Assembly: GCF_019090165.1 (NCBI RefSeq)
Contig: NZ_JAHRIB010000149.1
Span: 62,001 to 126,000, forward strand
Direction of reading: 5' to 3'
DNA length: 64,000 nucleotides
From: Streptomyces sp. BV286
GTDB lineage: Bacteria; Actinomycetota; Actinomycetes; Streptomycetales; Streptomycetaceae
Below the pieces are notes generated by a model. That model was not told the origin of the DNA, did no database searches, and saw only the letters and a program-made list of their open reading frames with translations. Both the position numbers and the translations under genes were made by a program. Shown here one piece after another: positions 8,918 through 17,960 of this stretch (position 1 is the first letter of the stretch; each line of letters begins with the position of its first letter).

Positions 8918-9146
8918 CGGCTGCCTCCCGGGTGCGCTGCGAGGGCGCCGCGCGGAGGGTTCCGGCAGCCCCCGGCAGCGGAGTTGACGGTACGTCAGAT
9001 GCCTTCAGGGGGCCAGAGCCCTGGCCCGCCCCGGGCTTCGCCCTCCAGTGGGCTCCCTCGCCCGGCCCCCGTATGGGCCCGCCCGTGAACGCACAGGCGA
9101 ATTCGGGAGTCGGTGACCTGTCCGCCCCGGGACGCGTTGCCCCGGT

Positions 9147-9452
9147 ATGACCTCCACCTACGCAGAGACAGGCCGGCGCCGCGGGTTTCTTCTTCCCATC
9201 GCAGAATCGGTTCCCCAGGAGCCACAGTGGACACGGGTGACTCATGAGTCACAGGAGCCCCACGCAGCCCACGCGCCCCACCAGCCCGTGGACCCTCCCA
9301 TCTACCGGGCCATGATCCGCGCCTGGGCCGACCGCGGCCGGACCCTGCCGGGGCGCCACGACCCCGAGTGGGCCAGGCTCGTGGCTCCCGCGGCGATGTA
9401 CGGGTACGGGAGGTTCAGCGCGACTCGGGACCCGCGAGGTGACGGGCGATGA
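9147..9452 (+). CDS. Small hypothetical protein
   Basis: An open frame of 101 codons whose C-terminal half (PIYRAMIRAWADRGRTLPG then HDPEWARLVAPA) looks like a real streptomycete small protein; I recall similar short proteins in this genus. The start is uncertain: ATG at 9147 has no ribosome site, while GTG at 9237 lies 15 bases after AGGAG (9217-9221). The 3' end overlaps the convergent acyl-CoA dehydrogenase gene by 38 bases. Function unknown. Confidence 0.45.
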   Translation: MTSTYAETGRRRGFLLPIAESVPQEPQWTRVTHESQEPHAAHAPHQPVDPPIYRAMIRAWADRGRTLPGRHDPEWARLVAPAAMYGYGRFSATRDPRGDGR

Positions 9453-10587
9453 CCATCCGCTGGATCTGATTGGTCCCCTCGACGATCTGCAGCACCTTGG
9501 CCTCGCGCATGTACCGCTCGACGGGGAAGTCCGTGGTGTAGCCGTAACCGCCGAGCACCTGGACGGCGTCCACGGTGACCTGCATCGCGGTGTCGGTGCA
9601 GAACAGCTTCGCCATGGCCGCCTGCCGGGCGAAGGGCCGTCCCGCGTCGCGCAGCCGGGCCGCCGTGAGGTACAGCGAGCGGCCGGCCTCGATCCGGGTC
9701 GCCATGTCCGCGAGCATGAAGCGCAGGCCCTGGAAGTCCGCGATCGGCCGCCCGAACTGCTCGCGCCCGCCCGCGTAGGCGACGGCCTCGTCCAGGGCCG
9801 CCTGGGCGACGCCTATGGCGCATGCCGCGATACCGAGCCGTCCCGAGTCCAGCGCGGACAGGGCGATCGCGAAGCCCTGCCCCTCTTCGCCGATACGCCG
9901 GTCGTCGGGGATCCGCACCGCGTCGAAGTGGACCTGGGCGGTGGGTGAGCCCTTCATGCCCATCTTCTTCTCGGGCACCGCGGCGCTCAGCCCCTCGGCG
10001 TCACCGGGCACCAGGAACGCCGTGATGCCCCGCGCGCCCTCGCCGCCGGTCCTCGCGAGCACCGTGCAGAAGTCGGCGACCCCGCCGTGGGTGATCCAGG
10101 CCTTGGTCCCCGTGATCACCCAGTCCTCACCGTCCCGCACGGCCTTCGTGCGCAGGCTGGCGGCGTCCGAGCCGGACGACGGCTCCGAGAGGCAGTAGGC
10201 GCCCAGAAGGCCGCCGCCGAGCATCTTCGGGAGGTGCTCGGCCCGCTGCTCCTTGGTGCCGTAGTTGGCGAGGGCGTGACAGGCGAGCGAGTGCACGCTG
10301 ACCCCGAGGCCCACGGTGAGGCGGGCGGCGGCGAGCTCTTCGAGCACCTGGAGGTAGACCTCGTACGGCTGCTCCCCGCCGCCGTACTCGCCGTCGTAGG
10401 GAAGGCCGAGCAGTCCCGACTCCGAAAGAAGGGTGAAGGTCTCACGCGGGAAGCGTCCGGCGTCCTCCTCCTCGGCCGCCTTCGGGGCGATCTCACGCTG
10501 CGCGATGTCGCGGACGAGCGAGATCAGATCCCGGGCCTCGTCCGTGGGCAGTTGACGGTCCACCGGCTGCGGGGCGCGGTCAGGCAT
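9415..10587 (-). CDS. Acyl-CoA dehydrogenase
   Basis: A 390-residue FAD-dependent enzyme oxidising acyl-CoA to trans-2-enoyl-CoA and passing electrons to ETF. It has the usual order: N-terminal helical domain, beta domain with CLSEPSSGSDAAS and WITHGGVADF, and C-terminal helical domain with EQFGRPIADFQ, LGGYGYTTDFPVERYMRE and IVEGTNQIQR. The Glu of IVEGTNQ is at the position of the catalytic base of short- and medium-chain enzymes. The ATG at 10587 is chosen because GGAGGAG lies just upstream; the frame stays open to 10629. Substrate chain length cannot be read from the sequence. Confidence 0.93.
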   Translation of the reverse strand: MPDRAPQPVDRQLPTDEARDLISLVRDIAQREIAPKAAEEEDAGRFPRETFTLLSESGLLGLPYDGEYGGGEQPYEVYLQVLEELAAARLTVGLGVSVHSLACHALANYGTKEQRAEHLPKMLGGGLLGAYCLSEPSSGSDAASLRTKAVRDGEDWVITGTKAWITHGGVADFCTVLARTGGEGARGITAFLVPGDAEGLSAAVPEKKMGMKGSPTAQVHFDAVRIPDDRRIGEEGQGFAIALSALDSGRLGIAACAIGVAQAALDEAVAYAGGREQFGRPIADFQGLRFMLADMATRIEAGRSLYLTAARLRDAGRPFARQAAMAKLFCTDTAMQVTVDAVQVLGGYGYTTDFPVERYMREAKVLQIVEGTNQIQRMVIARHLAGPESR

Positions 10588-10795
10588 GTCGACGCTCTCC
10601 TCCCTGTCGGGCACATCGGCGAAGCACACCTGGGTGGGGCGGCCCGCCGGGTCTCACTGGGCACCGACGATGCTTGCGCCTCCGGGTCGCGGGAGCGGCT
10701 GATCAGCGGCTGTGCGCTGTGAGTATGCCCGATCGGAGGCATCGAGTCACCAGTTAACGACCGCTTACTCAAGAGTAGAGGCCGGCTCACCAAAT

Positions 10796-10836
10796 TGGTC
10801 CGAACCATTGACCGACTGGTCTAGTCCTCCTACTGT
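10796..10836 (+). promoter_or_regulatory. Chitinase promoter with paired 12-bp DasR-type repeats
   Basis: Two 12-bp repeats typical of Streptomyces chitinase promoters, TGGTCCGAACCA (10796-10807) and TGGTCTAGTCCT (10817-10828), are set 21 bases apart. They flank and overlap a good promoter: TTGACC (10808-10813), 17-base spacer, TACTGT (10831-10836). The repeats resemble DasR responsive elements (consensus ACTGGTCTAGACCAGT), so expression should be repressed by DasR and released by amino-sugar phosphates. The chitinase ATG follows 70 bases downstream. Confidence 0.88.
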
Positions 10837-10905
10837 TTCGCTCCAACGCCTCACCGCGTTCATGCCAATCGGCGTTTGTTCCCCTCTCCCCCACGAGGAG
10901 ACACG

Positions 10906-12153
10906 ATGCTCACCTCGCTCCGCCCCCGCGTCCGGTTCCGGGCGCTCCTGTCCACCGTCTGTTGCGCCGTCCTCGGCGCCGGACTGCTCGCCGGCGCGGG
11001 TACGGCCACCGCGGCCACCGCGCCCGACCGGGCCCCCGCCCCCGCGGCGGCCGGCTCCAAGGTCGTCGGATACTTCACCGAATGGGGCACCTACGACCGG
11101 AAGTACCTGGTCAAGAACATCCAGACGTCCGGCTCCGCTGCCAGGCTGACGCACATCAACTACGCCTTCGGCAACGTCACCGGCGGCAAGTGCGCGATGG
11201 GCGACAACTACGCGGCCACCGAGCGGACCCACACCGCGGCCGAGTCGGTCGACGGGGTCGCGGACACCTGGGACCAGCCGCTGCGCGGCAACTTCAACCA
11301 GTTGCGCGAACTGAAGAAGAAGAACCCGAACCTCAGGGTCCTGTGGTCCTTCGGCGGCTGGACCTGGTCCGGCGGCTTCACGGAGGCGGCCAGGAACCCG
11401 GCGGCCTTCGCCCAGTCCTGCTACGACCTGGTCGAGAACTCCAAGTGGGCGGACGTCTTCGACGGGATCGACATCGACTGGGAGTACCCGAACACGTGCG
11501 GTCTCACCTGTGACACCAGCGGGAGGGCCGCGTACAAGAACCTGATGTCGGCCGTCCGCGCCCGGTTCGGCGGCTCCGCACTGGTCACCTCGGCGATCCC
11601 CGCCGACGCCACGGCCGGCGGCAAGCTCGACGCGGCGGACTACGCGGGCGCCGCACAGTACGTCAACTGGTACAACCCGATGACGTACGACTTCTTCGGC
11701 GCCTGGGACGCGACCGGCCCGACGGCGCCGCACTCGCCGCTGAACTCCTACACCGGGATTCCGAAGGCGGGCAACCACACCTCCGCGACGATCGCCAAGC
11801 TCAAGGGCATGGGGGTCCCCGCCTCGAAGATGCTGCTCGGCATCGGCTTCTACGGACGCGGCTGGACCGGAGTCACCCAGGCGGCACCCGGCGGCACGGC
11901 GACCGGCCCGGCGGCGGGAACGTACGAGCAGGGCATCGACGACTACAAGGTGCTCAGGACCAAGTGCCCTGCCACCGGCACGGTGGGCGGCACCGCGTAC
12001 GCCAAGTGCGGTAACAACTGGTGGAGTTACGACACCCCGTCGACCATCGCGGGGAAGATGAACTACAAGAACGCGCAGGGCCTGGGAGGCACGTTCTTCT
12101 GGGAGCTGAGCGGCGACACGTCGAACGGTGAACTGATCAAGGCGATCAACTAG
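10906..12153 (+). CDS. chiD: Secreted family 18 chitinase
   Basis: A 415-residue chitinase that hydrolyses beta-1,4 bonds in chitin outside the cell. Residues 1 to about 37 form a Sec signal peptide ending in ATAATA. The rest is one GH18 barrel with SFGGWTWSGG near residue 148 and the catalytic motif DGIDIDWE at 186-193, the final Glu being the acid. There is no carbohydrate-binding or fibronectin domain. The ATG at 10906 follows GAGGAG (10895-10900); an upstream in-frame start at 10876 would spoil the signal peptide. The symbol is by position, matching S. coelicolor chiD as I recall it. Confidence 0.93.
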   Translation: MLTSLRPRVRFRALLSTVCCAVLGAGLLAGAGTATAATAPDRAPAPAAAGSKVVGYFTEWGTYDRKYLVKNIQTSGSAARLTHINYAFGNVTGGKCAMGDNYAATERTHTAAESVDGVADTWDQPLRGNFNQLRELKKKNPNLRVLWSFGGWTWSGGFTEAARNPAAFAQSCYDLVENSKWADVFDGIDIDWEYPNTCGLTCDTSGRAAYKNLMSAVRARFGGSALVTSAIPADATAGGKLDAADYAGAAQYVNWYNPMTYDFFGAWDATGPTAPHSPLNSYTGIPKAGNHTSATIAKLKGMGVPASKMLLGIGFYGRGWTGVTQAAPGGTATGPAAGTYEQGIDDYKVLRTKCPATGTVGGTAYAKCGNNWWSYDTPSTIAGKMNYKNAQGLGGTFFWELSGDTSNGELIKAIN

Positions 12154-12174
12154 CTTCACCAGTGCGGGATTTGG

Positions 12175-12204
12175 GGGCGGGGGCCGGTCGACCGGCTCCC
12201 GCCC
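12175..12204. terminator. Bidirectional terminator between chitinase and TetR gene
   Basis: GGGCGGGGGCCGGT (12175-12188) pairs with ACCGGCTCCCGCCC (12191-12204) with one mismatch, in the 55-base gap between two convergent genes. It can serve both. Confidence 0.65.
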
Positions 12205-12208
12205 TCTG

Positions 12209-12868
12209 TCAGGTGTCCCGGCGGGCGGCCCGCGGAGCCGGGTACGAGGCGTCGAGTTCCTCGACGGCGCGCATCGTGCCGCCGAGCGTCTTCACCAGCA
12301 GCTCGCGCATCAGGTCACGCGGGACGCCGTAGTGGTCGATCCAGTCGAGGGTGGACCCCTCCACACTGCACAGCCAGCCGAGCAACGCCATCCGGGGCAG
12401 CGGGGCCACCTTCCGCCGCCCGTACGCCCCTTCGGCGATGGTCTCCACGATGGCTTCCCGCACTCTCTCCCGGATTGCGTGCACCTCGGCGTCGAAGCCG
12501 ACTCCGCCGCTGATGATCGTGCGGTACGCCGCCTGGTTGTGTTCGGCATAGCGCAGATAGCCGTCGATGGTGCGGTGCACCCGTTCCTCGGGGGGCAGTT
12601 CGAGTCCGCCGGCCGCCCGGGAGATCAGCTCGGCCACCGAGTCCTGGACGATGGCCAGGTAGTAGCCGCGCTTGGACCGGAAGTAGTAGTAGATCAATCC
12701 CTTGGCGACATGCGCCTGTTTGGCGATGTCGTCCATCGACAGCGCGTCGTAGGACGTGTCGGCGAACAACTTCCGCCCGATGACGATGAGTTCGGCACGG
12801 CGCGCTGAGGAACGGTCGGTGCCGCGGGCTCCGGGGCGGTCGGCACCACCCTGAGGGCTGTTACTCAA
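12209..12868 (-). CDS. TetR family transcriptional regulator
   Basis: A 219-residue TetR repressor. The HTH is at about residues 45-70 (MDDIAKQAHVAKGLIYYYF), followed by a helical ligand-binding domain. The start codon is TTG at 12868 (TTG AGT AAC), with a weak AGG-type ribosome site; no in-frame ATG or GTG gives a complete HTH with a better site. The target is unknown: the acyl-CoA dehydrogenase (as for fatty-acid-responsive TetR proteins) and the small membrane protein gene are both near. No signature distinguishes these choices. Confidence 0.88.
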   Translation of the reverse strand: MSNSPQGGADRPGARGTDRSSARRAELIVIGRKLFADTSYDALSMDDIAKQAHVAKGLIYYYFRSKRGYYLAIVQDSVAELISRAAGGLELPPEERVHRTIDGYLRYAEHNQAAYRTIISGGVGFDAEVHAIRERVREAIVETIAEGAYGRRKVAPLPRMALLGWLCSVEGSTLDWIDHYGVPRDLMRELLVKTLGGTMRAVEELDASYPAPRAARRDT

Positions 12869-12955
12869 ATCCGGACCTGGTCTCCAACTGCGAGCGGGAC
12901 CTCCGCAGTATGGCAGAGCCGCATCACCAGGCTGTTCGACTGCCTTCGACGGGCG

Positions 12956-13102
12956 TCAGAGGAGACCGAGCTGCGTCACGAACATCGCCAGCACCAGCAC
13001 GAAGGTCCAGCCCATGACGTGTTCGAGGATCTTCGGCCCGTTGTCCTCGGGTCCGCCCGTGCGGGTACGGACTCGTCCGGCGGTGGCAGAGGTCGTGGTC
13101 AT
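12956..13102 (-). CDS. Small membrane protein, SCO1431 family
   Basis: A 48-residue protein with a polar N-terminus and one C-terminal transmembrane segment (WTFVLVLAMFVTQLGLL) that ends the protein, so it is probably tail-anchored. I recall NCBI naming a family after the S. coelicolor gene at this locus. The start is placed at ATG 13102; the frame extends upstream to 13225 but that part is not protein-like. The ribosome site is weak. Function unknown. It precedes the TetR gene by 87 bases on the same strand. Confidence 0.7.
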   Translation of the reverse strand: MTTTSATAGRVRTRTGGPEDNGPKILEHVMGWTFVLVLAMFVTQLGLL

Positions 13103-13309
13103 GGCGGCTCGCTCACGGTCGTCTTTCGGTGGACTCCCCCCACCGGTGTGTCCACCTTGCCACCGGATCGGGCTTTTGCGGGGGAGAGCTTGGTCACGCG
13201 CGGCGGGCCGTGTGGCGCGCACCACAAGGCGGCCGAAGGGCGGCCCCTCCCTACGCGAGGAGCCGCCCCTGGCCGTACCGAACGGGTCGTGATCAGCGAC
13301 TGGTGGTGT

Positions 13310-14689
13310 TCAGCGGACGCCCACCTCCGCGAGGGCCCTGCGCTGGCGGGCCGTGGGACTGGCCGGGAAGTAGAGGTAGCAGACCCCGCCGGTACCGGAG
13401 ACGACCTTCCCGGCGGCGTTGTACCGCTTCGTACGGAGCCAGATGTTCTCCCACTCGCGCCGCCGGTAGACACGCCGCACCGAGTCGTTGTCGGGCGACG
13501 CGGGGTCGTTGGCGATCACGTCCCCGTCGGCGGTGAAACCGACGACCGTCATCAGATGCCCCGAGGTCCCGTACCCCGCGCCCGTCAGCTCGGTCGCGAG
13601 GAACGACTGGGACGTTATGGCCGGGACACCGGCGGCGATCAGCGTCTCCAGGTCGGTGAGCGAGCCGAGCCGCGTCACCACGCCCTGGAGGTCCTTGTAC
13701 GTCGCGGCGTACGCGGCGTTGAAGGGCCAGTTACCGCAGCCGGCGTACTGGTGGTCGAAGGTGAACCGGGCGGCGTGACACACCTGCGGGTCCGCGAACT
13801 CGGGGTTGACCCAGGCCAGGTCCTGCGCCGAGGGCTTCCGCCCCCAGTACTCGATGATCATCTGGGAGGAGGTGGGGCTGCACCAGGCCTCGCCGCCGTT
13901 GTCGTACTCGGGGTACTGGCCCTTGTGGATCTCCTGCGAGTAGCGCGGCACGCGCAGTTCCCGCGCGAGAGCGGGCGCCGACGCCGGGACGGTGAAGCGG
14001 TCCGGGACGTCGGATCCCATCGCGCCGAGCCGCCACACGGTCGGCGTCACCTTGCTCCCCGGCTTGCGGTACAGGGTCAGCCGCAGCCGGTACGACACCA
14101 GGCGCAGCCCCGAGGCCGCGTCGTCGATGGAGAAGGTGTCCGTCCAGACGCTGCTCCTGCCGTCGCTCTGGTCGTCCACCGAGGTCCGTTTGAGATCCTG
14201 GTCACCGGCCGCCCAGCGGCCCATCACGTACCAGGGGGTGTCCGTGCCGTCGGAGTACGTGCCCCGCAGCTCGATCTGCAGCCAGGTGCCGGCCGGGGTC
14301 CGCGCGTTCCAGGACGGGATGACCTCGGTGGACGGGACGCCGAGGCGGTGGACGGGTGAGGTCCAGCGCGCGTACTCCCAGGTGCTCGTCGTACCCGTGT
14401 GCGGGTCCGTGTGGTCGAGGCGCCCCGCGGGCGTCCGGATCTCCAGGCCCGGACGGGCGCCCGCCACGGCACGGGTCCCCTCGTCGGTGCCTTCGAGCCA
14501 GTCCTTGTGCGAGAGCCAGGCGCGGTTGTCCACGAGTGCGGAGGGTGCTTTCGACGAGGCGGTGGCCGGTGCCTTCGCCGTGCGGGCCGTCGGCTCCGCG
14601 GCGGCCGCCGGGCTCGCCGCTCCGGCGGCGGCCGCGGCCACCGCCGCGGCCAGAACGTTTCTGCGGGACGGCTGTTCGGCTCTGGTCAT
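13310..14689 (-). CDS. Tat-exported C39-like peptidase
   Basis: A 459-residue secreted protein. It starts with a twin-arginine signal (SRRNVLAAA, residues about 8-16, then an Ala-rich stretch to about residue 32). Residues 60-230 form a beta-rich domain of unknown function. The C-terminal part is a papain-like Peptidase_C39_2 domain with Cys270 in GGEAWCSPTSSQ, His in GTSGHLMTVVGF (about 405), and Asn/Asp in VIANDPASPDN. The natural substrate is unknown; a role in cell wall or extracellular protein turnover is plausible. ATG at 14689 is preferred over the upstream frame extension because it places the Arg-Arg motif at the N-terminus. Confidence 0.85.
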   Translation of the reverse strand: MTRAEQPSRRNVLAAAVAAAAAGAASPAAAAEPTARTAKAPATASSKAPSALVDNRAWLSHKDWLEGTDEGTRAVAGARPGLEIRTPAGRLDHTDPHTGTTSTWEYARWTSPVHRLGVPSTEVIPSWNARTPAGTWLQIELRGTYSDGTDTPWYVMGRWAAGDQDLKRTSVDDQSDGRSSVWTDTFSIDDAASGLRLVSYRLRLTLYRKPGSKVTPTVWRLGAMGSDVPDRFTVPASAPALARELRVPRYSQEIHKGQYPEYDNGGEAWCSPTSSQMIIEYWGRKPSAQDLAWVNPEFADPQVCHAARFTFDHQYAGCGNWPFNAAYAATYKDLQGVVTRLGSLTDLETLIAAGVPAITSQSFLATELTGAGYGTSGHLMTVVGFTADGDVIANDPASPDNDSVRRVYRRREWENIWLRTKRYNAAGKVVSGTGGVCYLYFPASPTARQRRALAEVGVR

Positions 14690-14798
14690 GGACGGGTGAC
14701 CCCCTGGGTGTACGGAACGGGCTGGGCGTGTGCGCGGGCGTGCGCCCACTATGGAACGCGATCAGCGCTTCTGCCAGCACTTCAAGCGTCGCGGCGCC

Positions 14799-14812
14799 GA
14801 CCAATATTGGTC
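14799..14812. promoter_or_regulatory. Perfect 14-bp palindrome in a divergent promoter region
   Basis: GACCAATATTGGTC reads the same on both strands and lies between the divergent C39 peptidase and uridine kinase-like genes (14690-14922). It is unusually AT-rich for this DNA and has the form of a repressor operator. The binding protein is not evident. Confidence 0.45.
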
Positions 14813-14922
14813 AGGACCACTGGCACGCTCCGGGCCGCCCGCGGCCACCGCGCGAGGCCCCGCACACCCCGGGCACAGGACCGGAACCTTCCTCCCATTC
14901 ACCCCGTACCGGGCTCGGTAGG

Positions 14923-15597
14923 GTGTTCCACCGGATCACGTACACACCCCTCCGCACCCCGGGACCCCTCATCCGCCTTCACACCCTCGCCCCTCTGCTG
15001 CACCGGCTGCCGCCCTCCTGCGGCCCGGTCCGGCTGGTCGGCGTGGACGGCCACGCGGGCTCCGGCAAGACCACGTTCGCGGACCGTCTGGCCGGAGCGC
15101 TGGACGGCGCCCCCGTACTGCACCTGGACGACATCGCCACGCACGAGGAGCTCTTCGCGTGGACCGGGCGGCTGCTCCGGGAGGTCGTCGGGCCGCTGGG
15201 CCGCGGTGAGACGGCGCACTACCGCCCGTACGACTGGCAGCTGCGCGACTTCGGGCCGGACCGCACCCTGCCGCCCGCGCCCGTGGTCCTCGTCGAGGGG
15301 GTGGGCGCGGGCCGCCGCGCGCTGCGGCCGCATCTGGCGGGACTGCTGTGGATGGAGCTGCCCCATGAGGACGCCTGGGCGCGCGGACGCCGACGGGACG
15401 GTTCGGCACAGAGCGACTTCTGGGCGGGGTGGGTTCCCGCCGAGCGCCGGCACTTCGCCGAGGACCCTTCAGAGCCGTTCGCCGACCTGCTGGTACGGCA
15501 GTGTTCAGACGGATACGAGGTGCTCCCGGGACCTGCGGAGACGCCGGTGAGGGCACTGGCCGTCACCGACCGTGACGGCCCTGCGTCTATGTGCTGA
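14923..15597 (+). CDS. Uridine kinase-like P-loop protein
   Basis: A protein of about 224 residues with a clear P-loop (VDGHAGSGKTTFADRL, about residues 40-55), HLDDIATHEELFAW with the aspartates expected for a nucleoside-kinase substrate site, and VVLVEGVGAGRR. This is the P-loop NTPase branch that includes uridine kinase and phosphoribulokinase. Phosphorylation of a nucleoside is plausible but unproved. The frame is open much further upstream; GTG at 14923, with GGTAGG close before it, gives a normal length for the family, but the start is uncertain. Confidence 0.75.
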   Translation: MFHRITYTPLRTPGPLIRLHTLAPLLHRLPPSCGPVRLVGVDGHAGSGKTTFADRLAGALDGAPVLHLDDIATHEELFAWTGRLLREVVGPLGRGETAHYRPYDWQLRDFGPDRTLPPAPVVLVEGVGAGRRALRPHLAGLLWMELPHEDAWARGRRRDGSAQSDFWAGWVPAERRHFAEDPSEPFADLLVRQCSDGYEVLPGPAETPVRALAVTDRDGPASMC

Positions 15598-15712
15598 ACT
15601 CGTGAAGAGGCCTGTCCGAGAAGTTGCCTGAGTCCTCCAACTCGGCTTGACCGAGGGGCCGTACAGGTCTTACGTTCTCAATGAGCGGCCTTCCGAGGAC
15701 GCCCCGCAGACG

Positions 15713-15750
15713 CGAAGCCCCCGGTTGTTCCCCCGTGATCGGGGGCTTCG
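15713..15750 (+). terminator. Hairpin after the uridine kinase-like gene
   Basis: CGAAGCCCCCG (15713-15723) and CGGGGGCTTCG (15740-15750) form a perfect 11-bp stem with a 16-base loop, followed by TT. It lies 116 bases past the uridine kinase-like stop and probably insulates it from the AAA+ gene. In the rest of 15598-16031, the only other hint is a TACGAT (15888-15893) with a poor -35, a possible promoter for the ATPase gene. Confidence 0.6.
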
Positions 15751-16031
15751 TTCTGCCTTCAGGACCTTTTCGGACGCTCCGAGGCGCAATTCGTTCACGC
15801 TCAGTGACCGTCCTGAGTGCGCCCCGTCCGCTCCCACCTCGAAGAACCCGTCGTGCGGCACCCTTCGGCCCGGTGCTCCCCCGCAGGTACGATGCCTCTT
15901 GGTGCGACCTTCGGACGGCTGCTCTCCGCACCACGCGCAACTCCCGTCCGCGGCACAGCGGTTCGACGAAGACTGCCGACGGGCACCGGCCCGCCCGGCG
16001 ATCAACGGGGGCACGGTTTGTGGGGGACGTG

Positions 16032-17900
16032 ATGGACTTCGGCATGCAGGGCCCCGAGGCCCCGGCCGACCTCGCCTGGCTGCGGGGTGTGGACGCCTAC
16101 ACGATGGGGGCCTATCCGCAGGCGGAGGAGGAGTTCCGCGCCGCGGTCCGGATGGATCCGGGAATGGCGGACGGCTGGCTCGGGCTGCACGCGCTGCGCA
16201 TCGACACGACGACCGCGCTGCTGCGGATGTTCCGGCACCGCGACCGCTTCGGGGAGCAGCGCACCCGCCACCGGCGCACGCTCAACTCCTGGTACTGGCT
16301 GGGCTGGTGGGTGCAGCCGGTCCTGGAGTCGCCGCGCGACCTGCTGCTCGCGCACTCCTCGCACTGGCTCGACGGACGTCATGTCCCGGAGCTGGACCGG
16401 GCGTTGGCGAGTCTGCCCCCGGTGGACACGGATCCGCAGGTGCGGTTCCTGCACGCCTGCCGGGCCTATCTCGTCAAGGACTGGGAGCAGTTGGTCCGGC
16501 ACACGGATCCGCTGATCGACGATCCGATGCTGGGCATCGAGGCCGGCCTGTTCGGTGGCATGGCCCGCGTGCGCCTGGAGATGTTCGGACAGGCCGAGCC
16601 GCTGCTGTCGTCGGCGCTGATGCGCTGCCGCAGCGAGCAGCCCCAGCGCAAGGAACTGCGGTACTGGCTGGCGCGGGCGCACGAGGGCACGGGCCGCTCC
16701 GCCGCGGCTCTCCCCCTCTACCGGGCGGTCCACCGGGTCGATCCGGCGTTCATGGACACCTCGGCCCGGCTCGCCGCGATCTCCGAGGGCGACGGGTACG
16801 ACGACACGGCCGACCTCGCGGCGATCACGCTGACCGGGGCCGGGCAGGACATGCTGGACGGCCCCGACGGCGTGGAACCGCTGTTCGGCGCCGAGGGCCG
16901 TGACCTGAAGCTGTCGGAGCCCGAGCTGCCGCCGACCGGTGGGCTGCCCTCCCCGCCGGACCGGGTCCGCGAGAAGGCCATCGTGCCGGTGCTGCCACCG
17001 CATCTGCCGACCGGTCCCACCGACCCCGCACTGCTCGAGGAGGCGCTCTCCGAACTGGAGCGCATGGTCGGTCTCGAACCGGTGAAACGCCAGGTGAAGG
17101 CGCTCTCGGCACAGCTGAACATGGCCCGGTTGCGCGCCGGTCAGGGTTTGCCGGTCCAGCCTCCGAAGCGGCATTTCGTGTTCTCCGGGCCCTCCGGCAC
17201 CGGCAAGACCACCGTGGCCCGCATTCTCGGCCGGGTCTTCTACGCGCTCGGCCTGCTCGGCGGCGACCACCTCGTCGAGGCCCAGCGCGCCGACCTGGTC
17301 GGCGAGTACCTCGGCCAGACCGCCGTGAAGGCCAACGAACTGATCGACTCCGCGATCGGCGGAGTGCTGTTCGTCGACGAGGCCTACTCGCTCTCCAACT
17401 CGGGCTACGGCAAGGGCGACGCGTACGGGGACGAGGCCCTCCAGGTCCTGCTGAAGCGCGCCGAGGACAACCGCGACCACCTGGTGGTCATACTGGCCGG
17501 CTATCCGGAGGGCATGGACCGCCTGCTGGCCGCCAACCCCGGTCTCTCGTCCCGCTTCACGACCCGCGTCGACTTCCCCTCGTACCGCCCGCTCGAACTC
17601 ACCTCCATCGGCGAGGTGCTGGCCGCCGAGAACGGCGACGTGTGGGACGAGGAGGCCCTCGACGAGCTGCGCTCCATCAGCGGGCACGTGGTGGACCAGG
17701 GCTGGATCGACGAGCTCGGCAACGGACGGTTCCTGCGCACGCTCTACGAGAAGAGCTGCGCCTACCGCGACCTGCGGCTGTCGGGCTACCCGGGCAGCCT
17801 GAGCCGTGACGACCTGTCGACGCTGCGGCTGGCGGACCTGATGCAGGCGTACGGAGAGGTGCTGTCGGGGCGGGGCCCCCAGGATCCCTCGGGCGTGTAG
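16032..17900 (+). CDS. EccA-like AAA+ ATPase (CbxX/CfqX/SpoVK type) with TPR-like N-terminus
   Basis: A 622-residue cytoplasmic ATPase. The first 260 residues are helical and TPR-like (AYPQAEEEFRAAVRMDP and similar repeats). A Pro-rich linker leads to one AAA+ domain: Walker A GPSGTGKTT near residue 386, Walker B VLFVDEAYSL near 445, sensor-type ILAGY, and an arginine-finger region SSRFTTRVDFPSY. This is the architecture of EccA, the ATPase of type VII (ESX) secretion, and of Rubisco activase-like CbbX. No other ESX gene is in the window. ATG at 16032 is chosen with GGGGGA upstream; GTG at 16029 is an alternative. Confidence 0.85.
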   Translation: MDFGMQGPEAPADLAWLRGVDAYTMGAYPQAEEEFRAAVRMDPGMADGWLGLHALRIDTTTALLRMFRHRDRFGEQRTRHRRTLNSWYWLGWWVQPVLESPRDLLLAHSSHWLDGRHVPELDRALASLPPVDTDPQVRFLHACRAYLVKDWEQLVRHTDPLIDDPMLGIEAGLFGGMARVRLEMFGQAEPLLSSALMRCRSEQPQRKELRYWLARAHEGTGRSAAALPLYRAVHRVDPAFMDTSARLAAISEGDGYDDTADLAAITLTGAGQDMLDGPDGVEPLFGAEGRDLKLSEPELPPTGGLPSPPDRVREKAIVPVLPPHLPTGPTDPALLEEALSELERMVGLEPVKRQVKALSAQLNMARLRAGQGLPVQPPKRHFVFSGPSGTGKTTVARILGRVFYALGLLGGDHLVEAQRADLVGEYLGQTAVKANELIDSAIGGVLFVDEAYSLSNSGYGKGDAYGDEALQVLLKRAEDNRDHLVVILAGYPEGMDRLLAANPGLSSRFTTRVDFPSYRPLELTSIGEVLAAENGDVWDEEALDELRSISGHVVDQGWIDELGNGRFLRTLYEKSCAYRDLRLSGYPGSLSRDDLSTLRLADLMQAYGEVLSGRGPQDPSGV

Positions 17901-17960
17901 GTGCGGGTGCGCCCACGAGCTCGGCAGCCTGAGGTCGTCCCGCGTGAGCGGCACCGTCGT

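Noticed and set aside
15598..15712. tRNA-like stretch after the uridine kinase-like gene
   Set aside because: No acceptor stem, TTC arm or anticodon arm could be paired in a tRNA layout.
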